A stretch of 64,000 bases of DNA, taken from the NCBI GenBank assembly GCA_000231825.2, contig JH720303.1, positions 310,001 to 374,000 of the forward strand, given 5' to 3'. Source of the stretch: Tetrahymena elliotti 4EA (lineage: Eukaryota; Ciliophora; Oligohymenophorea; Hymenostomatida; Tetrahymenidae). Of the stretch, positions 25,720 to 38,098 are shown piece after piece. The position numbers and the translations under genes were made by a program. Position 1 is the first letter of the stretch; each line of letters opens with the position of its first letter. Below the pieces are notes generated by a model, which saw nothing but the letters and a program-made list of their open reading frames with translations, did not search any database and was not told where the DNA came from.

Positions 25720-27496
25720 TCAATCAAATAAATTAAAGGTTAATCTTTACATATTATTTTAAGAGGTTATTGGGCGCGGAATCTTACTATCTTAGCTTTA
25801 GTGATTTAAGTTTATGAATTGAATATTATTCTCTTTAGAGTTATTTATATTCATAAAATTTTATAAGCTTGCTGTCCCTTGATGAATGCTGGGATTAGTT
25901 TCATCTCGTTATTCAGAAAGCTTTGATTATGTGAAATTATATTAATTTTAACTTCCATTTTTTTAACTCTTTTAGAGACTTGAGAATCTCTTAGCATCAG
26001 TATTGTTGGTCTCTGAATTATTATCATATGAATCAATAGGTAATTTTGTTTTAGTTATTTAGTTTTTTTCACTAATACTAGGCATCTAAGGTTAACTCAG
26101 AGTTTGAATGAATTTCTACTTAGATGATTTAGTCTATTGTAGCTCCTCTTTAAAAGCTGTTAGATCAAATCCGCTTATCTCTAGCTCTATTTAATTATAT
26201 TTAAAATTCAAATTAATCTTAATTATATTAAAAAATTTAAATTCTGCATTTTTTTAGTGAAAATCATAAATAGTTTCACATTTAAACAGAATTAGAAATA
26301 TTAGCAAATAGATAAATATTTACCTTAAATATCATTCATTGAGTCTTCACAGTTATTATTTTCTTTGATTCTAATTTCCTTAATTTATTTTAAAAAACGA
26401 GAATTATTTTAAACATATAATTTTTGTGCACTTTAGTAAGCCTGTAGCAGCAGGCTTTATACTAAATGAAAATGATTAAATATGTCATATTAAATGGAAA
26501 TGTAAACTATAGATTTGTTTCTAAAAATAATGATGATTCTATTAAATTTAGTTTAGTTGGTTTGTTTGCAAACAAATTAAATAATTTGGGAATTTAGATT
26601 ATTGATAAATCAATCAATCAACCTTTCAATTTATAACTCTATAATATACAATCAAATTGTTCATTATTAAAATATAATTTTTAAATTACAGAGAGTTATT
26701 CTTGTTCGTTATCATCTTATTCTTCACTAAAACTGTCATCATTCCTTTAATTTTCGTTATTTGATTATTCACTTCCTTTTTTCTAACTTTCCTTAGGTTT
26801 AACTTCACTTATATCATCTTCAAATGGCACTTCTTAGTTATTCTATAATTAATTTTCTGCTATCTTATTGCTACTATATTTATTTAAATTACGAGAGCCT
26901 GGAGAATGTATATGAAAATTTCCACCTCGAGAAGAATACACGTTATCCTTTTTATTATCTTCTGAGAAAGGGTTTTAAAACTTTATTTCTTCTTAAGTAT
27001 TGTGCTTATTCATGCGATTTTGATATTGGAGTTGAGCTTAAGATGGTGAATTCTTTTGTGAAAAGTTTTAATTATTTTGAATGACATTCCTAGAACTACC
27101 TTAAGTATTGCTGCTTAAACTATTCCCTTAAAAAACTTTATGTTTAACTAATATACGAAAGTCATCCTAAATATTCTTAGAAAGAGCATATTCACTATTA
27201 GGGTAAGTTTATCTTTTTGTAGTAAGTGCTTCACTTTTTGTCATTAGAGGTATTAGTTATTCTTGCTAATCTTAATTACTGTTACTTTATTATTGTGTAG
27301 GTTTAAATCCATAGCTATTGACTTAAAAAAGAACATGATTATTACTATTAGCTTGCAAAAGCTAGTTGATATTCCTTAAATCTTTATTGGAAGTGTTTTC
27401 TCTTTTTTCAACTGAAAAAGCCCCCTTACTCCCGACTCCAGTAGTAGGTCTTATATAAAAATTTTTTAAAGATTTCTAACTGCGTATCTTCTGCAT
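25720..27496 (-). CDS. Gln/Asn/Ser-rich low-complexity protein (unknown)
   Basis: ATG at 27496, introns 26379-26689 and 26187-26323, TGA at 25720-25722; exons sum to 1329 nt, or 442 residues. The protein is hydrophilic and probably disordered: a basic N-terminus (MQKIRSQKSLKNF), long Gln/Asn/Ser stretches, an acidic patch (DDSFSEEQDDNEQEQ) and a more ordered segment, ISGFDLTAFKEELQQ, in the last exon. The first intron is long, with three frames all closed by TGA inside it, which supports it being intronic. An alternative 3' end would stop at 26618 just after a 51-nt intron. The second intron could also end at an upstream acceptor in the same phase. No domain recognised. Confidence 0.65.
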
Positions 27497-28690
27497 TTAA
27501 AAAATTCTTTCTTAACCTAAACTATATACTAATCTCTTTATATTTTTTCTTATTTTCTTAGAGTCAGGAAAGATTAATGAAATTTTAATCAATTATTGAT
27601 AAAATTATTAAATTATTGTTCATTCAATTTTTTAATATACCAATTTGATATATTTCAATAGCTTTCTACTAAAATAATGCAAATTTAAGATTTTAATCTA
27701 TAATGCTTTTTACGAATTATAGGATCTCAAGTATCAAAAACACAATTTTCAATCCATAAACAGCTATTTAATTATAAATTGTTTAAAGTAACATTTTCTA
27801 ATGATTATAACCATTCCCTTTATTTATCAAAAATATTTACAATTAAAATGTATAATTTCCAAAGTTCTCAATTACACCTAAATCCTTTTAAATTTATTTC
27901 TCATCTTTTAAAATTTTTTTAAAAAAACAACAAAATCTTATCACTTGAATTCAAAGAAAAATAAAATTAATTCTCAATTACTATTTTTTATTTAAAATTA
28001 AGAGAAAAGATAAAATTATGGTAATAATATTAATGAAAATAATTTATCAAATAATTGTATACGAGTAATTTGTTTTAAATTAAATACCATTTTATCTATT
28101 AAATTGTTTTATTTTTTTTTACTTTTTAATGAATAAAAATGTCAAAATCAACTCACCATAAAGTTTTTTCTAAGAGATTGCAAATATTTGAGAAAACCCA
28201 TTTTCATTAGTCATCAAAATTATTAAAATAATCAACAAGTCAACAAATTTTCTAAGGTATTTTTGCATACATAATAATTTGTTGATTGAAATCAGAGCAT
28301 ATTTACAACTAGGTTTTTATTTTGATGCTTTGTAAAATTTCAGAAAATAAATAAATATTGTATGTATTTATATTATTCTCAAGAATCAAATATTTTTTTA
28401 GTTGATAAAATATTTTGTTGAGATAAATTAAATAATTAAAATTAGAAATAGTTTTATAGAAATAAGAAATATTATTGGTTCAAAAGTTCTATTTTGAAAA
28501 ACTGAGATCTAATTTATAAAATAAGGTTCAGTGATTTTTTTAACAAAATATACCAATGAATTATGATCATATGAGTCTATATGAATTTATGTGATAATTA
28601 ATGATAGTTATTTGTTTAAGAACAAGCAAAAAATTATTAATAAAAAGTGAAAAAAATAACTCAAATCTTATAAATTAATTTAACAAAAAA
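27497..28690. other. divergent intergenic region
   Basis: AT-rich DNA between the starts of the low-complexity gene (-) and the PARG gene (+). No ORF supported; presumed promoters for both. Confidence 0.5.
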
Positions 28691-30061
28691 ATGAAAGTAG
28701 ATCTAGCTTGTGATTTAAAGGAATAAAATATTATTAGTATATGCTTAAATAAGATTCTTAATTCGAATTATGGTTTGAATGAATCTCTATTTATCTCAGA
28801 TTTATAAATACTTTTTAATTATTAAAACTTCCAAAACTTAAATTGTATTAATGACTTTCAAAATTTAAGAGAATACATCCAGAGTTTACATGAAAATGAA
28901 AAACGTTTTTTTCTTAATGATTTAATCAGATTCATTGCAGGGTTAGCACTAAAAATGACAATTTTTTAGTAAGAAGAGAAGAGCTTAAAATATTTAGTTT
29001 CAAATAAATAAGATAAATTGAGTTTAACTAAAGAAGAAGTGAGCATTTTGTTAGCAAATATGTTTCTTTTATCTACTCCTAGGAGAAGTGAAGGGTTAAG
29101 CTAAGGGCAATAGCTTCCTCATTGCTGCTCTAAAATATGCTATGAATTTATTTTTAGTATATCATATTAGGAATCTATGAAATCTAAACTCAGATGTATA
29201 CATAACTACTTTAAAAGAATTTACTAAAAAAGAAATGATAAAGATTATCTTAATTTAATTGTTGAATTTTAGAGGTTGTAGTATAATGATCAAATGCTTA
29301 AGTTAGACAATAATATTTTATTAGGAGATATATAAATTGAATAAAATAAGAAAATTGAAGATTTTAAAGACCAAGATTATATTCATGCAGATTTTGCTAA
29401 CCAATATATAGGTGGAGGAGCTCTTTATGATGGTAATGTTTAGGAAGAAATATTATTCAACACTTGCCCAGAAATGCTTATAAGTACCATATTTTGCTAA
29501 AAAATGGAGGAAAGGGAAGCTATTCTTATAATAGGAGCAGAAAGGTTCAGCAGCTACTCAGGTTATGGTTACAATTTTAAGATAACAGAAGAATATATTG
29601 ATAAATCAAGTATTAACAAAGAAAAAAACTATATGAACACATTTGTTGCTTGTTTAGATGCTATTGCATTCTTACCAGTAGATACCTATAACACATAGTA
29701 TGATAAATAAAACATTAACAGAGAATTAATCAAAAGCTTGGCAGGATTCTAAGGACCTATTAAAGAAAGCACATAATCTGATTAATGTAAAAGGCCAGTT
29801 GTTACTGGAAACTGGGGTTGTGGAATCTTTAATGGAGATCCTTAGTTAAAACTTATAATTTAGTGGATTTCATGCTCTATTTTAAAGAAAAAAATTATTT
29901 ATTGCATATTTAATGACCAAAGACTAAACACAGAGGAAAAATTCATTTAATCATTAAAGGGAAAAAGTGTTAAATCAATATTAGATATGCTAGAAATATA
30001 TTCAAAAACAAATAAGAGTCAGACATTATTTGATTTTTTAAAGAGTAGATAGATAAAATGA
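28691..30061 (+). CDS. PARG: poly(ADP-ribose) glycohydrolase
   Basis: Single-exon ORF of 457 codons (456 residues), ATG 28691, TGA 30059-30061. It carries the PARG signature GGGALYDGNVQEE at residues 241-253; the adjacent glutamates of QEE are the catalytic pair in this family. Upstream DFANQYIGGG matches the family's DFAN..IGGG. Downstream come FNTCPEM (family F..CPE), ILIIGAERFSSYSGYGYNF (human equivalent ends EQFSEYTGYA), DAIAF, and VTGNWGCGIFNGD (family ATGNWGCGAFGGD). The enzyme hydrolyses ribose-ribose bonds of poly(ADP-ribose), reversing PARP action in chromatin and DNA repair. The N-terminal helical accessory region is present, with no long disordered regulatory extension. A canonical PARG from T. 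thermophila has been structurally studied; I cannot tell if this is that gene. Confidence 0.96.
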
Positions 30062-30681
30062 TCATAAACCGAATTAATATTCTTCTTCATAAATAAATTT
30101 TAATTTTAATTAGATATTCAAAGAGCTATTAAATTCAGTTTTTAAGAATTATTAACCACTCTATTCCTTTTGAAAGTTGGATTTTTTAAACTTAAAATTT
30201 AATTTTTTTGTAAATTTTAAATATTTTAGTAAAAAATTTCTTGTATCTTCAAATAATGTAAATGAAATGTGATAATTCTAAACAAGATTTATTTAAATTC
30301 AAATAAATAATTTCTTAAATATTTAACTTGCTTTTTTGAAATCTATCTTGAATAGTTAACTAATATTGTTAAAATATTTAATTTTTTTGATATCAAACAT
30401 TTTAGAAATTTAAACTAATTCAGCTGAACTTTATAGTAAATGAATTAATTTTCATAAAATGAATATACAAATTATATAATTTTTATATATATTTATAAAA
30501 TATACTGATAAAAGAAGTATTTAAATATTTTATTTATAATTTATAGATTAAATATTGTTTTTTAAGCATTTTTTACAAGCAATCTTTCCATAAATGGTGT
30601 GCATAGCGATGCAAATAAAGCCTTATAAAATATGTTTTTCATTTTAAAATATTGAACTATTTTGAGATAATATAATCCTAA
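30062..30681. other. intergenic
   Basis: AT-rich; no supported ORF. Holds the PARG 3' UTR. Confidence 0.5.
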
Positions 30682-30992
30682 ATGAAAAATCAAAAGACAA
30701 ACTATGTTTTTTCAGAAGAGCAATTAAATCAAATTTCTAGTTCTGGAATTACAATATTATCATATAATAAGTAATTTGGGTATATCTTATAGTTTCTATT
30801 TGAAATATTATCATATTTCTAAAGTGAAATCCTATATTTCATATTAGCATATTTAACTGGGCAAAATGCAAAGATAATTTATTGATATCTTATTTCACAT
30901 CAAATGAAGAGACTGTAAAAGAATTGAGAGAGGAACATGTTTTAGTTTTTTTAAATAATGTTGCATTTGAATTAGTTTTAATTATTATTTGA
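30682..30992 (+). CDS. small candidate protein, 77 residues (hypothetical)
   Basis: ATG 30682, a GTAATT...TAG intron at 30771-30847 and TGA 30990-30992 give 78 codons in frame. The product begins MKNQKTNYVFSEEQLNQISS and continues across the junction into NWAKCKDNLLISYFTSNEET, which has balanced charge unlike random AT-rich translation. It ends in a short hydrophobic stretch. It lies tail-to-tail with the zinc-finger gene. No family recognised; further exons downstream cannot be excluded. Support is composition and one phase-compatible intron only. Confidence 0.35.
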
Positions 30993-31186
30993 ATGGTAAT
31001 AGGTTTTGAATAACCTTTATAACTATATTATAGAAAATTTATTAAAATTGATATTGTTAGTATAATCTTTATATTTTATGAGATTTTTGAGGTATATTTT
31101 TAAATATTTTTAGAGTTTTTGTTTGTTTGTTTGTTTTTTGTTATTACAAGGGGTTATTTAGAGAAATTTCATTCATACGAGTTTAA

Positions 31187-33249
31187 TCAAATATCGGAAG
31201 AAGTATCAGAAACACTTTTGTTTGTGAAGTATTCACTCAAAGCTTCTTCGAAATCTTCATATCCTGACGTTAGTAATTCGAATGTTTTAAGTCTTTATCT
31301 TTTTTTATTTTAAATTAATATGGAGGAAATTCTAATTTATTTGATTTATTTACATTGAATGAGATGGTGAAAGAGAGCCAGTTTGTTCGTTCCAGTGTTC
31401 TGAGATGTTTTCAAGAACATTAGCGTATTTAGAAGAGGTTGAAGAAAATGAAAGATTTAGCTTAGCAAAACTAGTTTGAAGTTTAAAAAAATTGATTAAT
31501 TTTTGTAAAATTTAAATTTTAAAAGTTGAAAATTTTATTTAAATTTTGTAACAATCAATTTTTTAGTTGTTTGGTAGATTATTGTAATGAAATAATTATT
31601 AATTACTTGTTAGGCTTTTTATGGACAGTATGGAGGAATTAGCAGCGTTCTCCGTAAAGACAGAATCCTATTTCATGAAAATTTTTGCATTTCTTAGTTC
31701 TGTAGTTGTTAGGAAGATGAGTTTTTTCTCTCACTTCATGATATCCATGAGCGAAGGCGCACTATTTTATAATTATAGGTTATTAATACATTTTGAATGA
31801 AATGATGTTGTAATTTAAGATATCACAAATGAGGTAAGTTATGTATTAATCTAAATATAGATCTGATTTATTAATTTACTTATTTTCAAGTTACGTAATA
31901 ATTATATTGATCATAACTGCTATTTAATAGCAAAAATTAAAAAAAAAATAAAGATCTTGATGATGAAATAAAAAAAGATACAAATTATTTTTAAAATTCT
32001 TTTCCAATATGCTATCTTTAATCTATTTTTAAATATAAAACAGGGATTATTATTGACTTAAGATTGTTTTTTGTGTTTGTTCAACTTTTAAAATGATGTA
32101 TTTTTTTTTATTCTAGCTATTTTAAAAGATATTTCTTTGTAGTTAGTTACAACAAAAAAGTAAAAGCTTACTCTTTAGCATAAATAGTTATTTAGTCAAC
32201 AGAAAAATAACAAAAATTAAAATTTAAGCAAAAAAATTACATTATCGCTAAAGTGACAATGACCTGTGTTCTTCCAGTATTTGCATATCTAAAAATGAAA
32301 AATAAAAAATGTTTAGAATTTTGGAAAAAGTTATTGTCTAAGATTGCGTGGTATCCTTTAAATTTTTTGATTAATCATCAAAATCCGATTTTTTATTAAT
32401 TTCGTTACCAAGTGACGATATATTGAAATTAAACAATTTTTTTTACCTCAGTTTTGAACTTTACTCTAAAATCAATTGGCTCGCAAGAATATTTACGGAG
32501 ATTGTTGTTTCCTGATGAGTTCACACTATCTGTTGGACTACTGCAATAAGGATGATCACTGTTTTTAATAATCAAAAAATGTAAAAATCAAATTTTTCAA
32601 AGGTCATAGATATTTAAATCTTGACATATTAAAAATTTAAGTCTACCATAAAAAACTAGGTTTGGTAGGACGTAAAGTATTTTTTTTTGGAAGGTTTAGT
32701 CATTAATTTATCAGAAATATTGATTTTTTTTCATCTAAAATTGTAAAATAATTAGAAATTCAATCATTTTATTTATTTGTTAGAAAGGATGAAGACATTA
32801 TTAATCTTAAATCATCAAAAAATAGATTTTTTGAATTTGTTAAAAATAGAATTTTTTAATATTTCAAAGCTTTTATCTCTTTTCTGGTTAGATCATTTGT
32901 ATATACTTTTTAATTTATAATGCAGTTCATCAAAAACTATAGAGAGTAAATAAAAAAATAGTAGAAGAAATAAATAAATATTAATTTAGAATGAGAGCTA
33001 GCTTGTTCACTCACTCAATTATTTATTTACTCAATTTAGATTTTTAACAAGGAATAGTAATAAGAATTGTATTAAATCAAATATCTGATGCATATTTATG
33101 ACTAATAGAGTATGACAAAGAGAGTAAATAGCTTACCTTGATTTGCGTTGTTTTTCTCCACTACTTTAATATCTCAAAGTGGGTTGGCTATCATTGAAAA
33201 AATAATTTTCAGTGCATATCAAAGAGTTACCAGAGAAATTCTTACTCAT
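31187..33249 (-). CDS. tristetraprolin-like tandem CCCH zinc-finger RNA-binding protein
   Basis: Six small exons separated by introns 32559-33136, 32289-32446, 31762-32240, 31471-31606 and 31293-31353 sum to 651 nt, or 216 residues; two thirds of the locus is intron. Finger 1 is C77-x8-C86-x5-C92-x3-H96 with lead-in KFKTEICKYW. Finger 2 is C116-x8-C125-x5-C131-x3-H135 with lead-in NYRTKKC. The spacings are those of the TTP/ZFP36 family, whose lead-in is (R/K)YKTEL and which binds AU-rich 3' UTR elements to promote mRNA decay. An intron splits finger 1 between its second and third Cys. The tail is Ser-rich (FSSTSSKYA). The last intron's acceptor is the least certain. TGA at 31187-31189. Confidence 0.9.
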
Positions 33250-36200
33250 ATTTGTGATTATTGAATTTATTTTTTTGATATTAATTTGATTAATAGTTAA
33301 GTGAAATCCTTTCAATCAATCAAAATTTTAGTGGGGAATTGAGTAATTATGAATAAATGATCAATAGATTGGTGGAATGATTGTTATCAAATTATATTGT
33401 TAAGAGTCTTTATTATTTGTTATTATTAATATTCTTTCAGAATTTGATTTTTGTTTTGAAAAATGATTTGTTTGTTATTTATTTGTCAGTAAATAAATTT
33501 CAAATTTTTAATGAATTGATTGAATGAAGTTTTCAAATTAATATATTTTTTTACTTTTCTAATTATGAATTTAATTTATTGATTGATTATTAGTTATTAT
33601 GGAAGGGGCAAAAGAATGATTCAAAGATTTTTATTAGGAATGACAGAAACTGATATTTTTTTTATTGTTTATTATAAATAAAGTAATTTATTATTAATAC
33701 AAAAAGAGCTGTGTAATAAAATAAGATTATATAATAACCACGACCAAGGAATATGGTATAATTTTTAACTGACCACCAGAGGAAAAGAGGTCTAACAGAT
33801 TTAACTATAAAAGATGTTTTCTTTGAATGGCAGATTTAGAGAAATTTCAGTCTTTCTATTTGAGATTGTTGGAGCCAAACCTTTATTTTTCTTTAATCAG
33901 TTATTGCCTGCTTTCCTTACTTGATAACTAACTAACTAACTTTCTTTACCAAAACACCTTTTTTCAAATTTTTTTAATTTTTAATAATTAAGAGATTAGC
34001 ATATTCCCATCAATTTGAATTTATATATTCACAAGCAATCTGCAGCTGGCCACCCCCCACCTTTTTTGAAAATGACTTATTATTGCTGGGAGACAGTCAT
34101 TCTTCAATTAATAATCTTTTTTACAGATCATAAATTTCTTCCAACATTAAATATTAACAAACAACTTTTATGATGCATTTCTTTTTGCAATTTCTTGCAG
34201 ATTTAGAAATTACTCTTTATGCGCACATTTTGAAATCTCTCTTTGTCTTTAATTGAAGTTTAAGCTCATTTATTTCAATTATCACAAACACATTATGTAC
34301 TTTAATTTCTGGATTAAATTTTTTCAACAAACTAAGTCATTTATCTATTAAAAAATCAACCCATCATTTGCTTAATTTTATCAATCATAAATATTTTACT
34401 TAATATTTATTTAAGAATTTCGAATAAAAAAAACTGCTCTGGTTTGCCATATGTTTTTATATGCTAGACATACTTTTTCGGATAAAAACTGCTTCAAAAT
34501 CAATAACGAATATCATTGTTGTTAAAATTTAATTTCAATATCTCAGCCTGAAAATATGATGATAGAAAAAAAATTTTTTTTCTGACTGTATTTTATGTTT
34601 GTTGTATTGCTTTTAATTTTAATTGCATTTCTCTATTCTATCTATATTAAATTCACTATCAACTTAAATAGACCCCCTCCTCAATCTAATAAATTTAAAA
34701 AATAGGATAATAATGCCACATAAGAATCGAAATGACAAAATCCCATCAGCAATTAAGCTATATAACATTTTTGCAATATTCATTAAATTCTCATAGAAAA
34801 TTTTATTGGTGAGAAATAATTATTACAAAAAAAAACATTATTTAACAAATATTTCCAACAAAAGCGCATTTCTTAAAATATATTTTACTTTTAAAATGAT
34901 CTCTTGTATATTTTAGATACTTCCTTCATCAAAAGATATTAATTTATATTAAATTTTACATATTTCTTGTCTAGTAAGAAACAAAATATAAAAATAAATC
35001 TATTCCTACATTTTTATTTTTAATAACAATTACTACCAATTTGGTCAAAAAGTTTAAATCATAAATATGTTAAACAAAAATATGGTGAGTGAAATAGATT
35101 AACCCTTCACAGAAAATCTTATCTCAAAATACCTCCTCTTAAAAATAATTACATCCACATAAATTCTTCTTCAGAATTTTAGAACTTTTCCTTTAGGTAA
35201 AGATACTAAAATTTAATTACTGCTTCTGCTTATTTTTAAGAAAGAATGAGCTTTACCTAATAAATTTTTATAATTCAAGTGAATCTTTCTGATACTTTTA
35301 CAAAACGATATTTTGTATCAAAAATGTTAAATTACAGATAAGGAGTTAGTTTATTCTAGAATATTATGACAAAAAAAAATAAAATCAATTACTTTAATGT
35401 AAAGAATATAAGAAAAAAGTAATATATTTTTCTAAATAAGTATTTAATCTTTTTTTATAATCATTTATTATTGATTTTATATAAATCATCAATCAATTGA
35501 TTTTTTCATAGTAATTCGATATCTGACGAATGATACAATTTGAGATGAAACAATTTGTAAATTTATAAGTAAATTCTTCAAGCACCCACAATATTTTAAT
35601 TATGTAATTCTTAAAAATTTATGTGAACATAAACAAATAATTATTCGGATTAAACCAATAAATTATATTCCCAAAAATAAATCCCAAAGCTCCATAACAA
35701 AAGTTTCTATATTATATGATATTTTGAAATAAAATATTTTTTAAGTAATTATAGTTAGATTTATAAGGAATATTTTCATAAGATTTCATATTTATTAGTT
35801 ATAAATGCCTTCTTGATATTATTTTTTTATTAAATTTTGCAAATTAATATGTTCCTAAGATTCTAAAATATGTGAATGTATGTATACAAATAATCATCTT
35901 ACACTCTAATTATTTTTAATAAATTACTTTTTCAAATAAATAAGGTAAATAAAAAGAAATAATTAATGCATACTTTAATATCCAATCATGATTATCCCAC
36001 ATCTATTAAAAGATAAATATGATATTTTATTTCAGTTAGCAAATATTTTTTAATTCGCATTTCAAAAATTATTGATCAAATTAAGACTTGCATTTTGATA
36101 AGATATTTACTGATCTCATATATTATTTTTCATGTAATGTAAATTAAAATTTTCTAAAATATTGAATCGATTTTTTGATTTCAAATTCAAAATTTACTAA

Positions 36201-36446
36201 AACTTTTTAATAAAATTTATAATAGTTTTTTAACAAAGTATTTTTAAAAAAATACAAAAACCATCTTATACTTTATTTGGGATATTGCATTTTTGTTTGT
36301 ACTTTTCTTTAATTATAAAAGTTGATAGAAGTTAACTAGGAGTATGATTCACTTTTTTATTTCTAAAAAATACTTCTAAAAGATATTTCTTCAACTATTT
36401 TATATTGTTTTTAATTAAAATTTATCAATTAACATCATATCTAAGA
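33250..36446. other. long divergent intergenic region
   Basis: Over 3 kb with no supported ORF. It presumably contains the upstream regions of the zinc-finger gene (-) and the ROK kinase (+). Two less AT-rich islets are visible, 33715-33900 and 34036-34062 (a GGCCACCCCCCACC core); neither matches an RNA gene I can name. Confidence 0.5.
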
Positions 36447-37783
36447 ATGAGTTCAGAACTTCACTCAAATTAAAAGTTATTAGCTTTCACTTTAGGCGGC
36501 TTTTTAGCAGGAGCTGGTAGTCTTTTATTATTTAAAAAGTTAGTTTGCAGACCAAGAAATAAATCCTAGTGCCCATTTACTGGAAAAGTAAAGTAAGAAG
36601 TCATTACTTAGAGATATGGATGTATCGAATTAGGTGGTACTTCAATCAGATTAGCTATTGGAGTGAAGGAAACTCATCCTGATGGAACTTAGACATGCAA
36701 ATTTGACTAGCACACCTTTAAGACAATTGAAACTAAGGATCCTGAAGACAATATTCAACAAATTAAAGAATATTTTGAAAATTAAAATATTGATAGCGCT
36801 GGTATTGCTAGCTTCGGCCCTATTTGTTTAGATGAAACTTCAGAATAATATGGTTACATCACAACTACTCCTAAAGTATCTTGGAAGAATTTTCCCCTCT
36901 TGAAGAGAGTTTCAGAAGTTATTCCTCACAGAAAGAACTAACGCATAGGTTTTGATACTGATGTAAATGCTGCTGCTTGTGCTGAATACAATTTTGGTAA
37001 AATGAATAATAAATGGAATTTTCTTTCAAATCATAAATTTATTATTACACAATATTTACTTTATTTCAAATGATTTTTATGATCAATTTTAGAAGCATAT
37101 CTAAACTATAGTTATATTTCTAAATAGGAAATCATAAGGCTAAAAAGTCTCTTGCATACATCACTGTAGGAACAGGAGTTGGAGTTGGCTTGATAGTAGA
37201 TGGAAAATGTGTCCATGGTTTAACTCATCCTGAAGGTGGTCATGTTTTAATCAAACCAGCAGTAGGAGAGACATTTGAAGGTAATTTATTATTTATTTGT
37301 TTAAACAAGTCAATATTCATATTTTTCAAAAATAAATTAAATGAATAATTTATTAAAATATTTTTTAGGAGTTTGCAAAAGCCATGGAAATTGTGTTGAA
37401 GGTATGGTTACTAACAATGCAATAGCTCAAAAGTTATAAACAAGCATTAGTGAGCTTTCAAAGATTGAGGATTCTCATGAAATTTGGTAAAATGTTGCTT
37501 ACTACCTTGCCTAATTATGTCTTAATTTGACCTTAATTTCCTCACCAGAAGTAATTGTTATTGGAGGTGGTGTTATGAATAGATAACCTTTGTTAAATCT
37601 CATAAAATAAAATTTCATAAAGCTTCTTAATTAGTATGTTGATCATCCTAGATTGAGCTCAAGTAATATTTATTTGTTTATATATATAATTAAAACAATT
37701 GAATTTATTTAATAGATATTGATGAATATATTGTTAAGCCATTTTTTGCTGATTCTGGTTTAGTAGGATCTATGGTTGTTTGA
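36447..37783 (+). CDS. ROK-family sugar kinase (fructokinase/glucokinase type) with N-terminal membrane anchor
   Basis: Four exons (introns 36997-37127, 37281-37368, 37663-37715) total 1065 nt, or 354 residues. Residues about 11-30 (LAFTLGGFLAGAGSLLLF) form a single hydrophobic anchor followed by basic residues. The kinase domain then starts with an actin-like phosphate-binding loop, IELGGTSIRLAIG (family E.GGTK...). DTDVNAAACAEYNFG contains the catalytic Asp of the ROK D-x-N-A-A motif. GTGVGVGLIVDGK is the second phosphate loop, HPEGGHVLI the family E-x-G-H motif, and CKSHGNCVEG the zinc-binding cluster. VIGGGVMN is near the end. The Cys motif and similarity to bacterial YdhR-type proteins favour fructokinase or mannokinase. 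Substrate cannot be fixed from sequence. TGA 37781-37783. Confidence 0.92.
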
Positions 37784-38098
37784 TTTTTTATTAAAATAAG
37801 AATAAAAAAAGAACACTAAAATTGAATAACTTAATAGCAATTTTTTATTTGCTTTTTATAATTGTTGTTGTTTTACATATTTATTTATAAATTGTATTAA
37901 TAACTTAATAAATTCGCGGCGAAAATATAAAAAATTAACTTAATACATTGTAATTTACCAAAAAAATTAATGTGTTGTCAGTCAATCACAAATTTAATAA
38001 AATTGCCAACTTTGATTGCAAATAATATTTTGAGCACATCAAATTTAATCTAAGTTTATTAAAAAACAAATTATCAAATTCGTTAAATTTATTAAATA
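37784..38098. other. intergenic
   Basis: Short AT-rich spacer between two + strand genes; nothing recognisable. Confidence 0.5.

Noticed and set aside
31119..31800. Plus-strand ORFs overlapping the zinc-finger exons (for instance from 31621, frame reading MDSMEELAAFSV)
   Set aside because: They are antisense shadows: the minus strand encodes the second TTP finger and the C-terminal exons with correct splice phases.
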